Positions 50,878 through 59,436 of a DNA stretch of 64,000 nt are shown here, one piece after another; position 1 is the first letter of the stretch; the number at the start of each line of letters is the position of its first letter. The stretch covers positions 62,001-126,000 of the forward strand of contig JAEPQO010000001.1 of the NCBI GenBank assembly GCA_017640505.1, given 5' to 3'. The notes beneath the pieces are model-generated. The model made no database searches and was not told the DNA's origin. It saw only the letters and a program-made list of their open reading frames with translations. This DNA is from Rhodospirillales bacterium. GTDB lineage: Bacteria; Pseudomonadota; Alphaproteobacteria; Rhodospirillales; Casp-alpha2. Position numbers and translations under genes: made by a program.

Positions 50878-52598
50878 TATGCGGCCTCCTCCTCAACGTC
50901 GTCGTTCTTTGCTTCGCCTTTGTCCGCCGGGTTGGCACCGCCTTCGTACTCCTCGAGGAAATCGAGAAGTTCCTGGCGGTAGGCGTAATAATCTTCATGC
51001 GCCAGCAATGCTTTGCGCGAACGCGGCCGCGGCAGGTCCACGTCCATGATCTTGCCGATGCGCGCGTGCGGCCCGTTGGTCATCATGACGACCTTGTCGG
51101 CCAGCAGGATCGCCTCGTCGACGTCGTGGGTGACGCAGATCGCGGTAACTTGGGTCTTGCTCCAGACGTCCATCAGCACTTCCTGAAGCTCCCAGCGGGT
51201 CAGGCTGTCGAGCATGCCGAACGGCTCATCGAGCAGAAGCAGCTTCGGCGACAGTGCGAATGCACGTGCGATGCCGACACGCTGCTTCATACCGTTCGAA
51301 AGTTCGTCGGCGAGCTTGTCCATCGAGTCACCCAAGCCGACGCGCGACAGGTAGTATTCGACGATATCGTTGCGCTCGGCCGCCGATGCGGTCGGATAAA
51401 CCTTGTCGACGCCGAGACCGACGTTATCGCGCGCAGATAGCCACGGCATCAGGGACGGTGCCTGGAACACGACCGCGCGTTCAGGGCCGGCACCGACGAT
51501 TTCCTTGTTGGCGAGCGCGATGCCGCCGTCGGAAATGCCGTTGAGACCCGCGACCATCGACAGCACCGTCGACTTGCCGCAGCCGGAATGGCCGATCAGG
51601 GAAATGAACTCGCCCTTCTTCATGATCATGTCGAAACCGTCGACCACCGTCAGCGGGCCCTTCGGCGTCGGGTAGACCTTGGAAACGTTGTAGAACTCGA
51701 CGTAGCGATCCTCGATCGGCGACGCCGCCGCTTCCTGATAGGCGGCGGGTAGTTTCTCGTCCGGCTGCTGGGTGATCGGCACCACGTTCGGCAATTCGCC
51801 GGTGATTTCGGTTTCTGCGCCACGTTTGATCCCGGCTTCGAACAGGTACTGCGTCACCTCGGCACGAAGCGCCTTGAACGCTTCGTCGTTGTTCATGGCG
51901 CCGCGGTCGCGCGGCCGGGGCATGTCGACCTTGAAGGCCGGCCCCAGCGTCGCGTTCGGCCCCGGGTTCAAGGGAATGATCCGGTCGGCGAGCAGGATCG
52001 CCTCATCGACGTCGTTGGTGATCAGGATGACGGTCTTTTTCTCACGCTCCCAGATGTCCTCGATCTCGTCCTGCAGTTTGGCGCGGGTCAACGCGTCGAG
52101 CGCGGACAGCGGCTCGTCGAGCAGCAAAACTTCCGGGCTCATGGCCAGTGCACGGGCCACCGAGACACGCTGGCGCATGCCGCCGGAAAGCTCCGCCGGT
52201 TTGCGATCCGCGGCGTGGCCGAGGCCGACCATGTCGATGTACTTTTCGATGCGCGCCTCGCGCTCGGCCTTGCTTTCCTTCTTGAAGACCTCGTCCACCG
52301 CCAGCTTGACGTTGCCGTGCACGCTCAACCACGGCATCAGCGAATAGGACTGGAACACAAGCCCGCGCGACGGATCGGGGCCGGTGATCGGCTTGCCGTT
52401 CATCGTCACGCTGCCGCCATCCGGCGAGATCAGACCCGCCAGCATCGAGATCAGCGTCGTCTTGCCCGACCCGGAGAAGCCGACGATGGCGATGAACTCG
52501 CCTTCCTCGACGGCGAGGTCGATGCCGCCAAGCACGTCGGTACGGTCGCGCCCGCTGCCGTAGGATTTGGTGACGTTTTTCATTTCGAGAAATGACAT
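50877..52598 (-). CDS. Nitrate/nitrite ABC transporter ATPase with two complete ATP-binding domains (NrtC/NrtD-like fusion)
   Basis: Two Walker A motifs ([18 protein letters not shown]) and two signature regions ([30 protein letters not shown]) in one ORF. Confidence 0.92.
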   Translation of the reverse strand: MSFLEMKNVTKSYGSGRDRTDVLGGIDLAVEEGEFIAIVGFSGSGKTTLISMLAGLISPDGGSVTMNGKPITGPDPSRGLVFQSYSLMPWLSVHGNVKLAVDEVFKKESKAEREARIEKYIDMVGLGHAADRKPAELSGGMRQRVSVARALAMSPEVLLLDEPLSALDALTRAKLQDEIEDIWEREKKTVILITNDVDEAILLADRIIPLNPGPNATLGPAFKVDMPRPRDRGAMNNDEAFKALRAEVTQYLFEAGIKRGAETEITGELPNVVPITQQPDEKLPAAYQEAAASPIEDRYVEFYNVSKVYPTPKGPLTVVDGFDMIMKKGEFISLIGHSGCGKSTVLSMVAGLNGISDGGIALANKEIVGAGPERAVVFQAPSLMPWLSARDNVGLGVDKVYPTASAAERNDIVEYYLSRVGLGDSMDKLADELSNGMKQRVGIARAFALSPKLLLLDEPFGMLDSLTRWELQEVLMDVWSKTQVTAICVTHDVDEAILLADKVVMMTNGPHARIGKIMDVDLPRPRSRKALLAHEDYYAYRQELLDFLEEYEGGANPADKGEAKNDDVEEEAA

Positions 52599-52623
52599 CT
52601 TTATTCTCCGTGTCCGTCGGCGA

Positions 52624-53715
52624 TCAGCGATTGGTCTTGAATGTGAAGGCGGCCTGCAGGGCGTACATCAGCCGGTCCAGCAGGAAACCGATGATGCCGA
52701 TGGTCAGCACCGCGACCATGATCCGCGCCAGCGACGAGGACGAGCCGTTCTGGAACTCGTCCCAGACAAATTTGCCGAGACCCGGGTTCTGCGCCAGCAT
52801 CTCGGCGGCGATCAGGACCATCCAGCCGACACCCAGCGAAAGGCGAAGCCCGGTGAAGATGAGCGGCAAGGCGGACGGCAGCACCAGCTTGGTAACCGTC
52901 TTCCACGTCGGCAGCTGCAGGACGCGGCCGACGTTCATCAGGTCCTTGTCGATGGACGCAACGCCGTGCGCGGTGTTGATCAGGGTCGGCCAGAGCGAAC
53001 AGAGCGTCACCGTCACGGCCGAGATCACCAGCGACTTCGGCATGGCGTCGGAAACGTCGACGTAAAGCGCGGACACGATCATGGTGACGATCGGCAGCCA
53101 CGCCAGCGGCGAGACGGGTTTGAAGATCTGGATCAGCGGGTTGAGCGCCCCGTTCACGGCACGGGAAAGCCCCGACATGATGCCTAACGGCACGGCGATG
53201 AAAGTGGCGATCAGAAAGCCGAGAGCAACGGTGTAAAGGCTGGTGAATATCTGATCGAGATACGTCGGCTTGCCGGTGTAGTCGCGCCACTTGACCCGTT
53301 CCGGATGACCGGCCTCGACCCACTTGGCGTTACGTGCTTCCTGGCGTTCCATGAACGCGGCTTCCTTGCCGCGCTCGGCGACATGATCGTGATAGAGGTT
53401 CACGGCCTGCTCGTAGACCTCGACCGGCCCGGGGATCGCGCCGAGCGACGTATCGACCTTCGGTGCCAGATAGGCCCACGCGCTGAGGAAAATGATCAGA
53501 CCCGCAAGCGGGATGCAGAGCTGCTGCCAGACCTCGCCCATCTGCTCGCGCGGATTGTCACCGGCGGCGATCTTCATCAGCGGCACGAGCCACCCGAGGC
53601 CGGCGACGCTCAGGTAAGCGGCCGACTTGTTGATCCATGAGAAGATCTTCTCGCGGCGCTGGGCGCTTTTTTTCTCAGCGGCGGGGGCTTCGATCACGTT
53701 CTCGATGGTGCTCAT
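52624..53715 (-). CDS. nrtB: Nitrate ABC transporter permease
   Basis: Binding-protein-dependent permease signature region [27 protein letters not shown]; in the nrt operon. Confidence 0.92.
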   Translation of the reverse strand: MSTIENVIEAPAAEKKSAQRREKIFSWINKSAAYLSVAGLGWLVPLMKIAAGDNPREQMGEVWQQLCIPLAGLIIFLSAWAYLAPKVDTSLGAIPGPVEVYEQAVNLYHDHVAERGKEAAFMERQEARNAKWVEAGHPERVKWRDYTGKPTYLDQIFTSLYTVALGFLIATFIAVPLGIMSGLSRAVNGALNPLIQIFKPVSPLAWLPIVTMIVSALYVDVSDAMPKSLVISAVTVTLCSLWPTLINTAHGVASIDKDLMNVGRVLQLPTWKTVTKLVLPSALPLIFTGLRLSLGVGWMVLIAAEMLAQNPGLGKFVWDEFQNGSSSSLARIMVAVLTIGIIGFLLDRLMYALQAAFTFKTNR

Positions 53716-53748
53716 GATGTATTCCAGTTCTCAATCTCGTAGAAAGTA

Positions 53749-53781
53749 CGGGGATGGCGACAGGGAGCACCGCCATCCCCG
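53749..53781. repeat. Perfect 11-bp inverted repeat between nrtA and nrtB
   Basis: CGGGGATGGCG-acagggagcac-CGCCATCCCCG read directly. Confidence 0.93.
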
Positions 53782-53787
53782 CGTCGA

Positions 53788-55197
53788 TCAGTTGGTGACG
53801 ACCTTGGTGCCCGCGACGGTCTCGGAACCTTTGAGGCCGATGGGGAACTGTTTCAGGTAGTCGTTGGGTTTCTTGCCATCGAAGGTGATGCCGTCGATGA
53901 ACTCGGACTGCGGCTTGCGGTAGCCGTCCGTGTCCCAGGGGAAGTCGGCTTTCGCCACCTTGCCCTCGGCGACCAGCAGCTTCGCGGCGTCGAGATAGAT
54001 ATCCGGACGGTAGACGGACTTGGCGACTTCATCGTACCAGCTGTCCGGCTTGCCTTCGGTGATCTGGCCCCAGCGACGCATCTGCGACAGGTACCAGACG
54101 GCATCCGAGTAATAGGGATAGGTCGCGAAGTAACGGTAGAACACGTTGAAGTCCGGCACGTCGCGCTTGTCGCCCTTCTCGTATTCGAACGTTCCCGTCA
54201 TCGAGTTGGCGATGACCTCTTCATCCGCGCCCACGTACTGGGACTTGGCGAGGATCTTCACGGCTTCCATGCGGTTGGCGTTGTTGTCCTCGTCGAGCCA
54301 CTTGGCGGCGCGGATCAGCGCCTTGGTCAGCGCCAGCGTCGTGTTCGGATACGTCTCGGCGAATTCCTTGGTGATACCAAAGACCTTTTCCGGATTGTCC
54401 TTCCAGATCTCATAATCGGTGATCACCGGCACGCCGATGCCCTTGAAGACGGCCTGCTGGTTCCACGGCTCACCGACGCAATAACCACTGATGGTGCCCG
54501 CTTCGAGCGTCGCCGGCATCTGCGGCGGCGGCGTCACGGACAGAAGCGCGTCGGCCTGGATCTGGCCGGAGATGTCGGTCTTCGAGTAGTACCCCGGGTG
54601 GATGCCGCCCGACGCCAGCCAGTAACGCAGTTCGTAGTTGTGCGTCGACACCGGGAACACCATGCCCATGTTGAACGGACGGCCGTCGGCCTTGAACTTG
54701 TCGACGACCTTTTTCAGGTATTCGGCCTTGATCGGATGCACCGGCTTGCCGTCCGGCCGCTTCGGCAGGTGCGGCTTCATCATTTCCCAGACTTCGTTGG
54801 AAACGGTGATGCCGTTACCGTTCAGGTCCATGGAGAACGGCGTGATGATGTGTGCCTTGGTGCCAAAGCCGATAGTCGCCGCGAGTGGCTGGCCGGCCAG
54901 CATGTGCGCACCGTCGAGTTCGCCGGTGATGACGCGGTCGAGAAGCACCTTCCAGTTGGCCTGCGGCTCGAGGGTGACATAGAGCCCCTCTTCCTCGAAG
55001 TAACCCTTCTCGTAGGCAATCGCGAGCGGTGCCATGTCGGTGAGCTTGATAAAGCCGAACTTCAGTTCGTCCTTTTCAACAAGGAGCATCTCCGCGGATG
55101 CCGACGACGCGGCGACAGTTAGACCGAGCGCCAAAGCGCCAGCGGCCTTTTTAAGCCTGCCCCAGAGCGGGGACTTGTTCTGCGTGGTCATGGTCAT
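53788..55197 (-). CDS. nrtA: Nitrate ABC transporter substrate-binding protein (NrtA/CmpA family)
   Basis: [63 protein letters not shown]. Start at ATG 55197 preceded by AAGGAGG (55206-55212); track start 55278 lies in the leader terminator. Confidence 0.93.
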   Translation of the reverse strand: MTMTTQNKSPLWGRLKKAAGALALGLTVAASSASAEMLLVEKDELKFGFIKLTDMAPLAIAYEKGYFEEEGLYVTLEPQANWKVLLDRVITGELDGAHMLAGQPLAATIGFGTKAHIITPFSMDLNGNGITVSNEVWEMMKPHLPKRPDGKPVHPIKAEYLKKVVDKFKADGRPFNMGMVFPVSTHNYELRYWLASGGIHPGYYSKTDISGQIQADALLSVTPPPQMPATLEAGTISGYCVGEPWNQQAVFKGIGVPVITDYEIWKDNPEKVFGITKEFAETYPNTTLALTKALIRAAKWLDEDNNANRMEAVKILAKSQYVGADEEVIANSMTGTFEYEKGDKRDVPDFNVFYRYFATYPYYSDAVWYLSQMRRWGQITEGKPDSWYDEVAKSVYRPDIYLDAAKLLVAEGKVAKADFPWDTDGYRKPQSEFIDGITFDGKKPNDYLKQFPIGLKGSETVAGTKVVTN

Positions 55198-55249
55198 TTC
55201 ATTTGCCTCCTTGAGGCACGGCCGGGAAATCTCCGGACGCGCCGACAAC

Positions 55250-55310
55250 AAAAAAAGCCGCTTCAAGGTCGGGACCATCCGTGCTCGGACGTTCCTTCCT
55301 TGGCGGCTTT
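55250..55310 (-). terminator. Intrinsic terminator in the nrtA leader
   Basis: Minus: AAAGCCGC-CAAGG...CCTTG-AAGCGGCTTTTTTT; GC-rich stem followed by 7 U. Confidence 0.88.
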
Positions 55311-55316
55311 GCCAGC

Positions 55317-55367
55317 GGCCCTTCGATAGGCCATCAGGTTTTCAGGACGCAGGCCTCCATTGGCCTG
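55317..55367 (-). promoter_or_regulatory. ANTAR-type two-hairpin RNA antiterminator motif in the nrtA leader
   Basis: Hairpin 1 (minus) CAGGCC-AAUGGA-GGCCUG (55367-55350); hairpin 2 GGCCU-AUCGAA-GGGCC (55332-55317). Both hexaloops have A1 and G4. An ANTAR gene (nasT) lies upstream. Confidence 0.88.
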
Positions 55368-55426
55368 TTGCAGTGCACAATAACAGACGCGTCCATGCGC
55401 GCAAGCATTTTGTTTATTAAATGCTC

Positions 55427-55456
55427 AAAAAAATTTTCTGATTAAAAAACAATCAG
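55427..55456 (-). terminator. Possible intrinsic terminator just after nasS
   Basis: Minus: CTGATT-GTTTTTT-AATCAG then AAAATTTTTTT; weak AT-rich stem. Confidence 0.5.
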
Positions 55457-55464
55457 TGTTGAGG

Positions 55465-56706
55465 CTATTTGCCCCGATTCTCGGCAATATAGGCGTCCAG
55501 AAGGTCCGGATCGAACGACCGGCCGTCGAAGAAACCATCGGGACCGAGGCGAATCCGCCCCTGCGCGGCCGGCATATCGGTCGCATGGTCCAGCGCGCCT
55601 TCGACCTTCAGGCTTGCACTGGGAATCCCGATATCGGTGCCCGTCAGCGCCTTGCGATAGATGTCGGGACGGTAAATCTCGCGCACCAGCGCCGCCGCCT
55701 CTGCGCTATGCTCGAACATGCTCCAACGGACCATCTGCGCATAGAACCAGAGGGCATGACTAATCCACGGGAAGGTCGCCGCCCGGTCCCGGAACAGCAG
55801 GAAGTCATCGATCACGTGGTCTGCGCCGCTCTGGATCAGCGGCATCCGCCCGCTTAATCCCCGGAGAAGACGCGCGGGCGGTTGGTCGAGATACGCGGGG
55901 CCTGCAATCAATTCGGCGAGCTGTTCGTCGTTCGCGGAGGAGCCGCACCAGTCCGACGCCCGGGCCAGCGCCCGGATCAGGCGCGCCAGTGCATCAGGGT
56001 TGCCGTCCGCCCATGCGGCGCTGACCCCCAGCACTTTCTCCGGCGAACAGCGCCAGATCGAGGACTTGGTGGTGGCGATGACCCCGGCCCCCGTCTCGAC
56101 GGCGAGCGCGTTCCACGGTTCGCCGACACAGAAGCCGTCGAGCTGCCCCGATTTCAGCGCATCCGCCATGAACGGCGGCGGCACGACGATGAACTCGGCG
56201 TCCACGTCGGGCTGGATACCCGACGCCGCCAGCCAGTACCGGAGTTCCAGGTTGTGGCTCGAGAAACGGTGCACGACACCCAGCATCAACGGTTTCGCAC
56301 CCTTTGCACGCCTAGCCGCGCAGACCCGGGCCAATGCCCGTCCATTGACCGTTGCGTCGCCGGTTTCTTCGGCGCCTTCGCCGAGCATCTCCGCCCACAG
56401 AGAACCGGAAACGGTCACCGCATTGCCGCCCAGGCCCAGCGCCATCGGCGCGATCAGGCGGGTATCCATCGGCCCCGACGAAAGCGCGGCCGCGATCGGC
56501 ATCGGCGCCAGCAGGTGCGCAACGTCGAAATGGCCGACGGCAAGACGGTCGCGGATCGTCGCCCAAGAGGTTTCCCGGTGCAGCCGGAGGTCAATCCCTT
56601 CGGCTTCGCAGAACCCGCGCTCGCGGGCGACGATCAGGATCGATGCATCGACCAGCGGCAGGAACCCCGCATTGATTGATACCGTTTCCGCTGCCGTCAT
56701 ATTCAA
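55465..56706 (-). CDS. nasS: NasS-type nitrate sensor (NrtA/CmpA-family substrate-binding-like protein)
   Basis: INAGFLPLVDASILIVARERGFCEAEGIDLRLHRETSWATIRDRLAVGHFDVAHLLAPMP; no clear signal peptide; overlaps the nasT stop. Confidence 0.88.
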   Translation of the reverse strand: MNMTAAETVSINAGFLPLVDASILIVARERGFCEAEGIDLRLHRETSWATIRDRLAVGHFDVAHLLAPMPIAAALSSGPMDTRLIAPMALGLGGNAVTVSGSLWAEMLGEGAEETGDATVNGRALARVCAARRAKGAKPLMLGVVHRFSSHNLELRYWLAASGIQPDVDAEFIVVPPPFMADALKSGQLDGFCVGEPWNALAVETGAGVIATTKSSIWRCSPEKVLGVSAAWADGNPDALARLIRALARASDWCGSSANDEQLAELIAGPAYLDQPPARLLRGLSGRMPLIQSGADHVIDDFLLFRDRAATFPWISHALWFYAQMVRWSMFEHSAEAAALVREIYRPDIYRKALTGTDIGIPSASLKVEGALDHATDMPAAQGRIRLGPDGFFDGRSFDPDLLDAYIAENRGK

Positions 56707-57293
56707 TCCCCTAACATCCCGACCGACGTGATCAGGCTTTCCGCCACTTCGGCGACCCGCCGGTTCTGGTCCATCGCTGTTTTTCGCAACAGCTTGTAGG
56801 CCTCGTCCTCGCTGAGACCGCGCATCTTCATAAGAATGCCCTTTGCCCTGTCGATCACCTTGCGGTCGGCAAGCTCACCCCGCGTCGCTTCCAGCTCTTC
56901 GCGCAGGCGGTTAACCGCGTTGAAGCGGCTGATCGTCATATCAAGGATCGGCTTCACCCGCTCCTTCTTGAGGCCGTCGACGATGTAAGTGCTGACGCCG
57001 GCATCGACCGCGGCTTCGATCATCGACGTATCCGACTGGTCCACGAACATGGCAATCGGCCGCTGCACCGAGCGCGAAACGGCGAACATGTGCTCAAGCA
57101 TGTCGCGGTTCGGGTTTTCCAGGTCGATGAAGATGACATCCGGTTCGAGCTCGGCGATACGCCGCACCAGGTGATCCATGTCGGAAATCACGGTGACGTG
57201 CTGGTAGCCGGCATCGCGCAGTCCGTCCTCGAGAATGGAGCCGCGGATCGTATCGGTATCGATGACCAGAATGCTGAGATCGCTGGACGTCAT
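56703..57293 (-). CDS. nasT: NasT-type ANTAR-domain transcription antiterminator
   Basis: Receiver-like N-terminus (ILVIDTDTIRGSILEDGLRDAGY) and ANTAR C-terminus (LADRKVIDRAKGILMKMRGLSEDEAYKLLRKTAMDQNRRVAEVAESLI). Confidence 0.92.
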   Translation of the reverse strand: MTSSDLSILVIDTDTIRGSILEDGLRDAGYQHVTVISDMDHLVRRIAELEPDVIFIDLENPNRDMLEHMFAVSRSVQRPIAMFVDQSDTSMIEAAVDAGVSTYIVDGLKKERVKPILDMTISRFNAVNRLREELEATRGELADRKVIDRAKGILMKMRGLSEDEAYKLLRKTAMDQNRRVAEVAESLITSVGMLGD

Positions 57294-57368
57294 GCGCGCA
57301 CACTAGATGGAGAATGCTGCGCTGCACAATAATTTATTTGCGCAGGCACCCGGCCCTGACGTGATGGC

Positions 57369-57383
57369 GCGGCTTAAGTGCCG
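57369..57383 (-). promoter_or_regulatory. Weak candidate sigma-54 promoter upstream of nasT
   Basis: Minus: CGGCAC-TTAAG-CCGC, with the GG-N10-GC spacing of the -24/-12 consensus TGGCAC-N5-TTGC. Confidence 0.3.
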
Positions 57384-57451
57384 GGACGGCGGGGCGGTAA
57401 AACGGCCGTCCGCCCGGATACGCTCGGCAGCGTGATGATTAGACGCTCAAA

Positions 57452-58078
57452 TCACTCGGCAGCCGTGTTTCGGGCAGCATCCGACCCGTCGTTCGAAACC
57501 TGCGGCCATGCACGCGCGGCATTCTCGGCGACGGTCAACAGCTGTTCCCGGGTCGCCCCGGTGCTGGCCTGGATGGACATGCCGTTGGCGATGGTCGCCA
57601 GCAGCATGGCGAGGTCTTCGGGGGTGGTCCCGTCGGGGAGCCGGCCGGCGGCCTGTTCTTCGGCGAACCGCTTGCGGATCTGATCTTCATGGCCGCGGCG
57701 AATACGGATCAATTCCTGGCGCACCGGCTCTGACTCGTCGCTGCAGCTGATCGCGCCCTGGACCGCCAGGCAGCCGACCGGGTGGCCCGGTTCGGTCATC
57801 ATCTCGGCGGCCTTACGCAGTAGGTGTCGCACCACGTCGCGCCCGGTCGGTTCGGCGAGAGCCTCGTCGAAGACGGCATTCTTGACCGAGATGTACCGGT
57901 CGAGGGCCTTTCGGAACAGCTCTTCCTTGTTGCCGAACGTGGCGTAGAGGCTCGGACGGTTAATCCCCATCGCTTCTGTTAATACAGCGAGCGATGCACC
58001 CTCGTAGCCGTGACGCCAGAAAACGTCGAGTGCTTTATCCAGCGCTTCCTCTTCACAGAAACCGCGAGGTCGTGCCAT
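57452..58078 (-). CDS. TetR/AcrR-family transcriptional regulator
   Basis: ALDKALDVFWRHGYEGASLAVLTEAMGINRPSLYATFGNKEELFRKALDRY; divergent from RND efflux genes. Confidence 0.93.
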   Translation of the reverse strand: MARPRGFCEEEALDKALDVFWRHGYEGASLAVLTEAMGINRPSLYATFGNKEELFRKALDRYISVKNAVFDEALAEPTGRDVVRHLLRKAAEMMTEPGHPVGCLAVQGAISCSDESEPVRQELIRIRRGHEDQIRKRFAEEQAAGRLPDGTTPEDLAMLLATIANGMSIQASTGATREQLLTVAENAARAWPQVSNDGSDAARNTAAE

Positions 58079-58101
58079 TGGATGACTTCCCTATTGTTTT
58101 A

Positions 58102-58113
58102 TACCTTACGGTA
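58102..58113. promoter_or_regulatory. Putative TetR operator 1
   Basis: TACCTTACGGTA in the divergent intergenic region. Confidence 0.6.
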
Positions 58114-58154
58114 AAATATAAACTTGACTCATCAATTGTCCAGCCCTAGTTATG

Positions 58155-58166
58155 TACCGAACGGTA
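58155..58166. promoter_or_regulatory. Putative TetR operator 2
   Basis: TACCGAACGGTA; arms TACCG/CGGTA, 10 of 12 bp identical to operator 1. Confidence 0.6.
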
Positions 58167-58187
58167 TATAACATTGGGTTTAATTCC

Positions 58188-59408
58188 ATGACAGCGAATA
58201 TTCATCTTTCGGTGCGCAAGCCCCGGATCTTCCTGTGGTCGGCCGGCGTTCTCGTCGCCGCCGGAATCGCGGCGGGCGTGGCGGTCACGTCCACGGACGG
58301 CGACGCGGCCGGCCCCGCCCCGCAAGGCGCGCCGCCCGCGGTACCTGTTTCGGTCGCCACCGTGGAGGCCACAAAAACGATCCGCTGGCATGAATTTTCC
58401 GGCCGTCTCGAAGCGGTTGAGCGGGTCGAAATCCGCTCGCGCGTCGCCGGCCAGATTCAGGACGTGCTGTTCCGCGAAGGCTCTTTGGTTGAACAAGGCG
58501 ATCTGCTGGTGACCATCGACCCGGCACCGTTTGAGGCCGAGGTTGCCCGCGCCGAGGCCGCCGTGGCGTCGGCCCGTGCACAGCTCAAGTTCACCAAGGT
58601 CGAGCACGAGCGCGCCCAGAAGCTCGCCGGGACCGGGGCCATGCCGGTCCGCGAGATGGACCGCCGCGACAATGACTACCGCGAGGCGCAGGCCGCGTTG
58701 CGCGCCCAGCAGGCATTGCTCAGGGTCGCCAGGCTCAACCTTGGCTACACGGAAATCCGCGCACCGATCTCGGGCCGGGTGGGCAAGGCGCTGATCACCG
58801 TCGGAAACCTGGTGCCCGCGGGCGCCGGCGCGCCGGCGCTGACGACGCTGGTTTCCGTCGATCCGATCTATGCTGCCTTCGACGCAGACGAAAAAGTCGT
58901 CATGCAGCAGCTGCACGAACTTCGGAAAAGCGGCAGCAACCTGGATGTCAGCCGTATACCGGTGGAGATGGAAGGCGCTGCTGCCGACGAGCCCGTCATC
59001 CACGGCCAGGTTCAGTTCGTCGACAATGCCGTCGACGCGGCCAGCGGCACGGTTCGTGTACGCGCCCAGTTCCCGAACCCGGACGGCTTCCTGATGCCCG
59101 GACAGTTCGCGCGCCTCAGGATGGGTCAGGCGTCGCCGCAGCCGTTGCTTTTGATTTCCGAACGCGCCATCGGCACCGACCTCGACAAGAAATTCGTCAT
59201 GGTCGTCGGTGAGGGCGACAAGGCGGAATACCGCGAAGTCACGCTGGGTGCCGTCGCCGACGGTCTGCGTATCGTCACGAGCGGACTCAATGCCGGTGAC
59301 AGGGTCATCGTCAGCGGTCTGCAGCGGGTCCGCCCGGGGGCCCAGGTTAAGCCGGAAGCGGTTTCCATGCGCCCGGCGAATGCGGCCGAGATCGCTGAAA
59401 ACCAGTAA
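58188..59408 (+). CDS. RND efflux periplasmic adaptor (membrane fusion protein)
   Basis: HEFSGRLEAVERVEIRSRVAGQIQDVLFREGSLVEQGDLLVTIDPAPFEAEVARAEA, LGYTEIRAPISGRVGKALITVGNLV. Start ATG 58188 preferred over 58152, which falls just before operator 2. Confidence 0.93.
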   Translation: MTANIHLSVRKPRIFLWSAGVLVAAGIAAGVAVTSTDGDAAGPAPQGAPPAVPVSVATVEATKTIRWHEFSGRLEAVERVEIRSRVAGQIQDVLFREGSLVEQGDLLVTIDPAPFEAEVARAEAAVASARAQLKFTKVEHERAQKLAGTGAMPVREMDRRDNDYREAQAALRAQQALLRVARLNLGYTEIRAPISGRVGKALITVGNLVPAGAGAPALTTLVSVDPIYAAFDADEKVVMQQLHELRKSGSNLDVSRIPVEMEGAAADEPVIHGQVQFVDNAVDAASGTVRVRAQFPNPDGFLMPGQFARLRMGQASPQPLLLISERAIGTDLDKKFVMVVGEGDKAEYREVTLGAVADGLRIVTSGLNAGDRVIVSGLQRVRPGAQVKPEAVSMRPANAAEIAENQ

Positions 59409-59436
59409 TTCAACCTTCTGAACACGGGAGCGTTCC

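Noticed and set aside
55198-55278. N-terminal extension of NrtA in the ORF track ([27 protein letters not shown])
   Set aside because: Encoded by the leader terminator; a strong RBS precedes ATG 55197.
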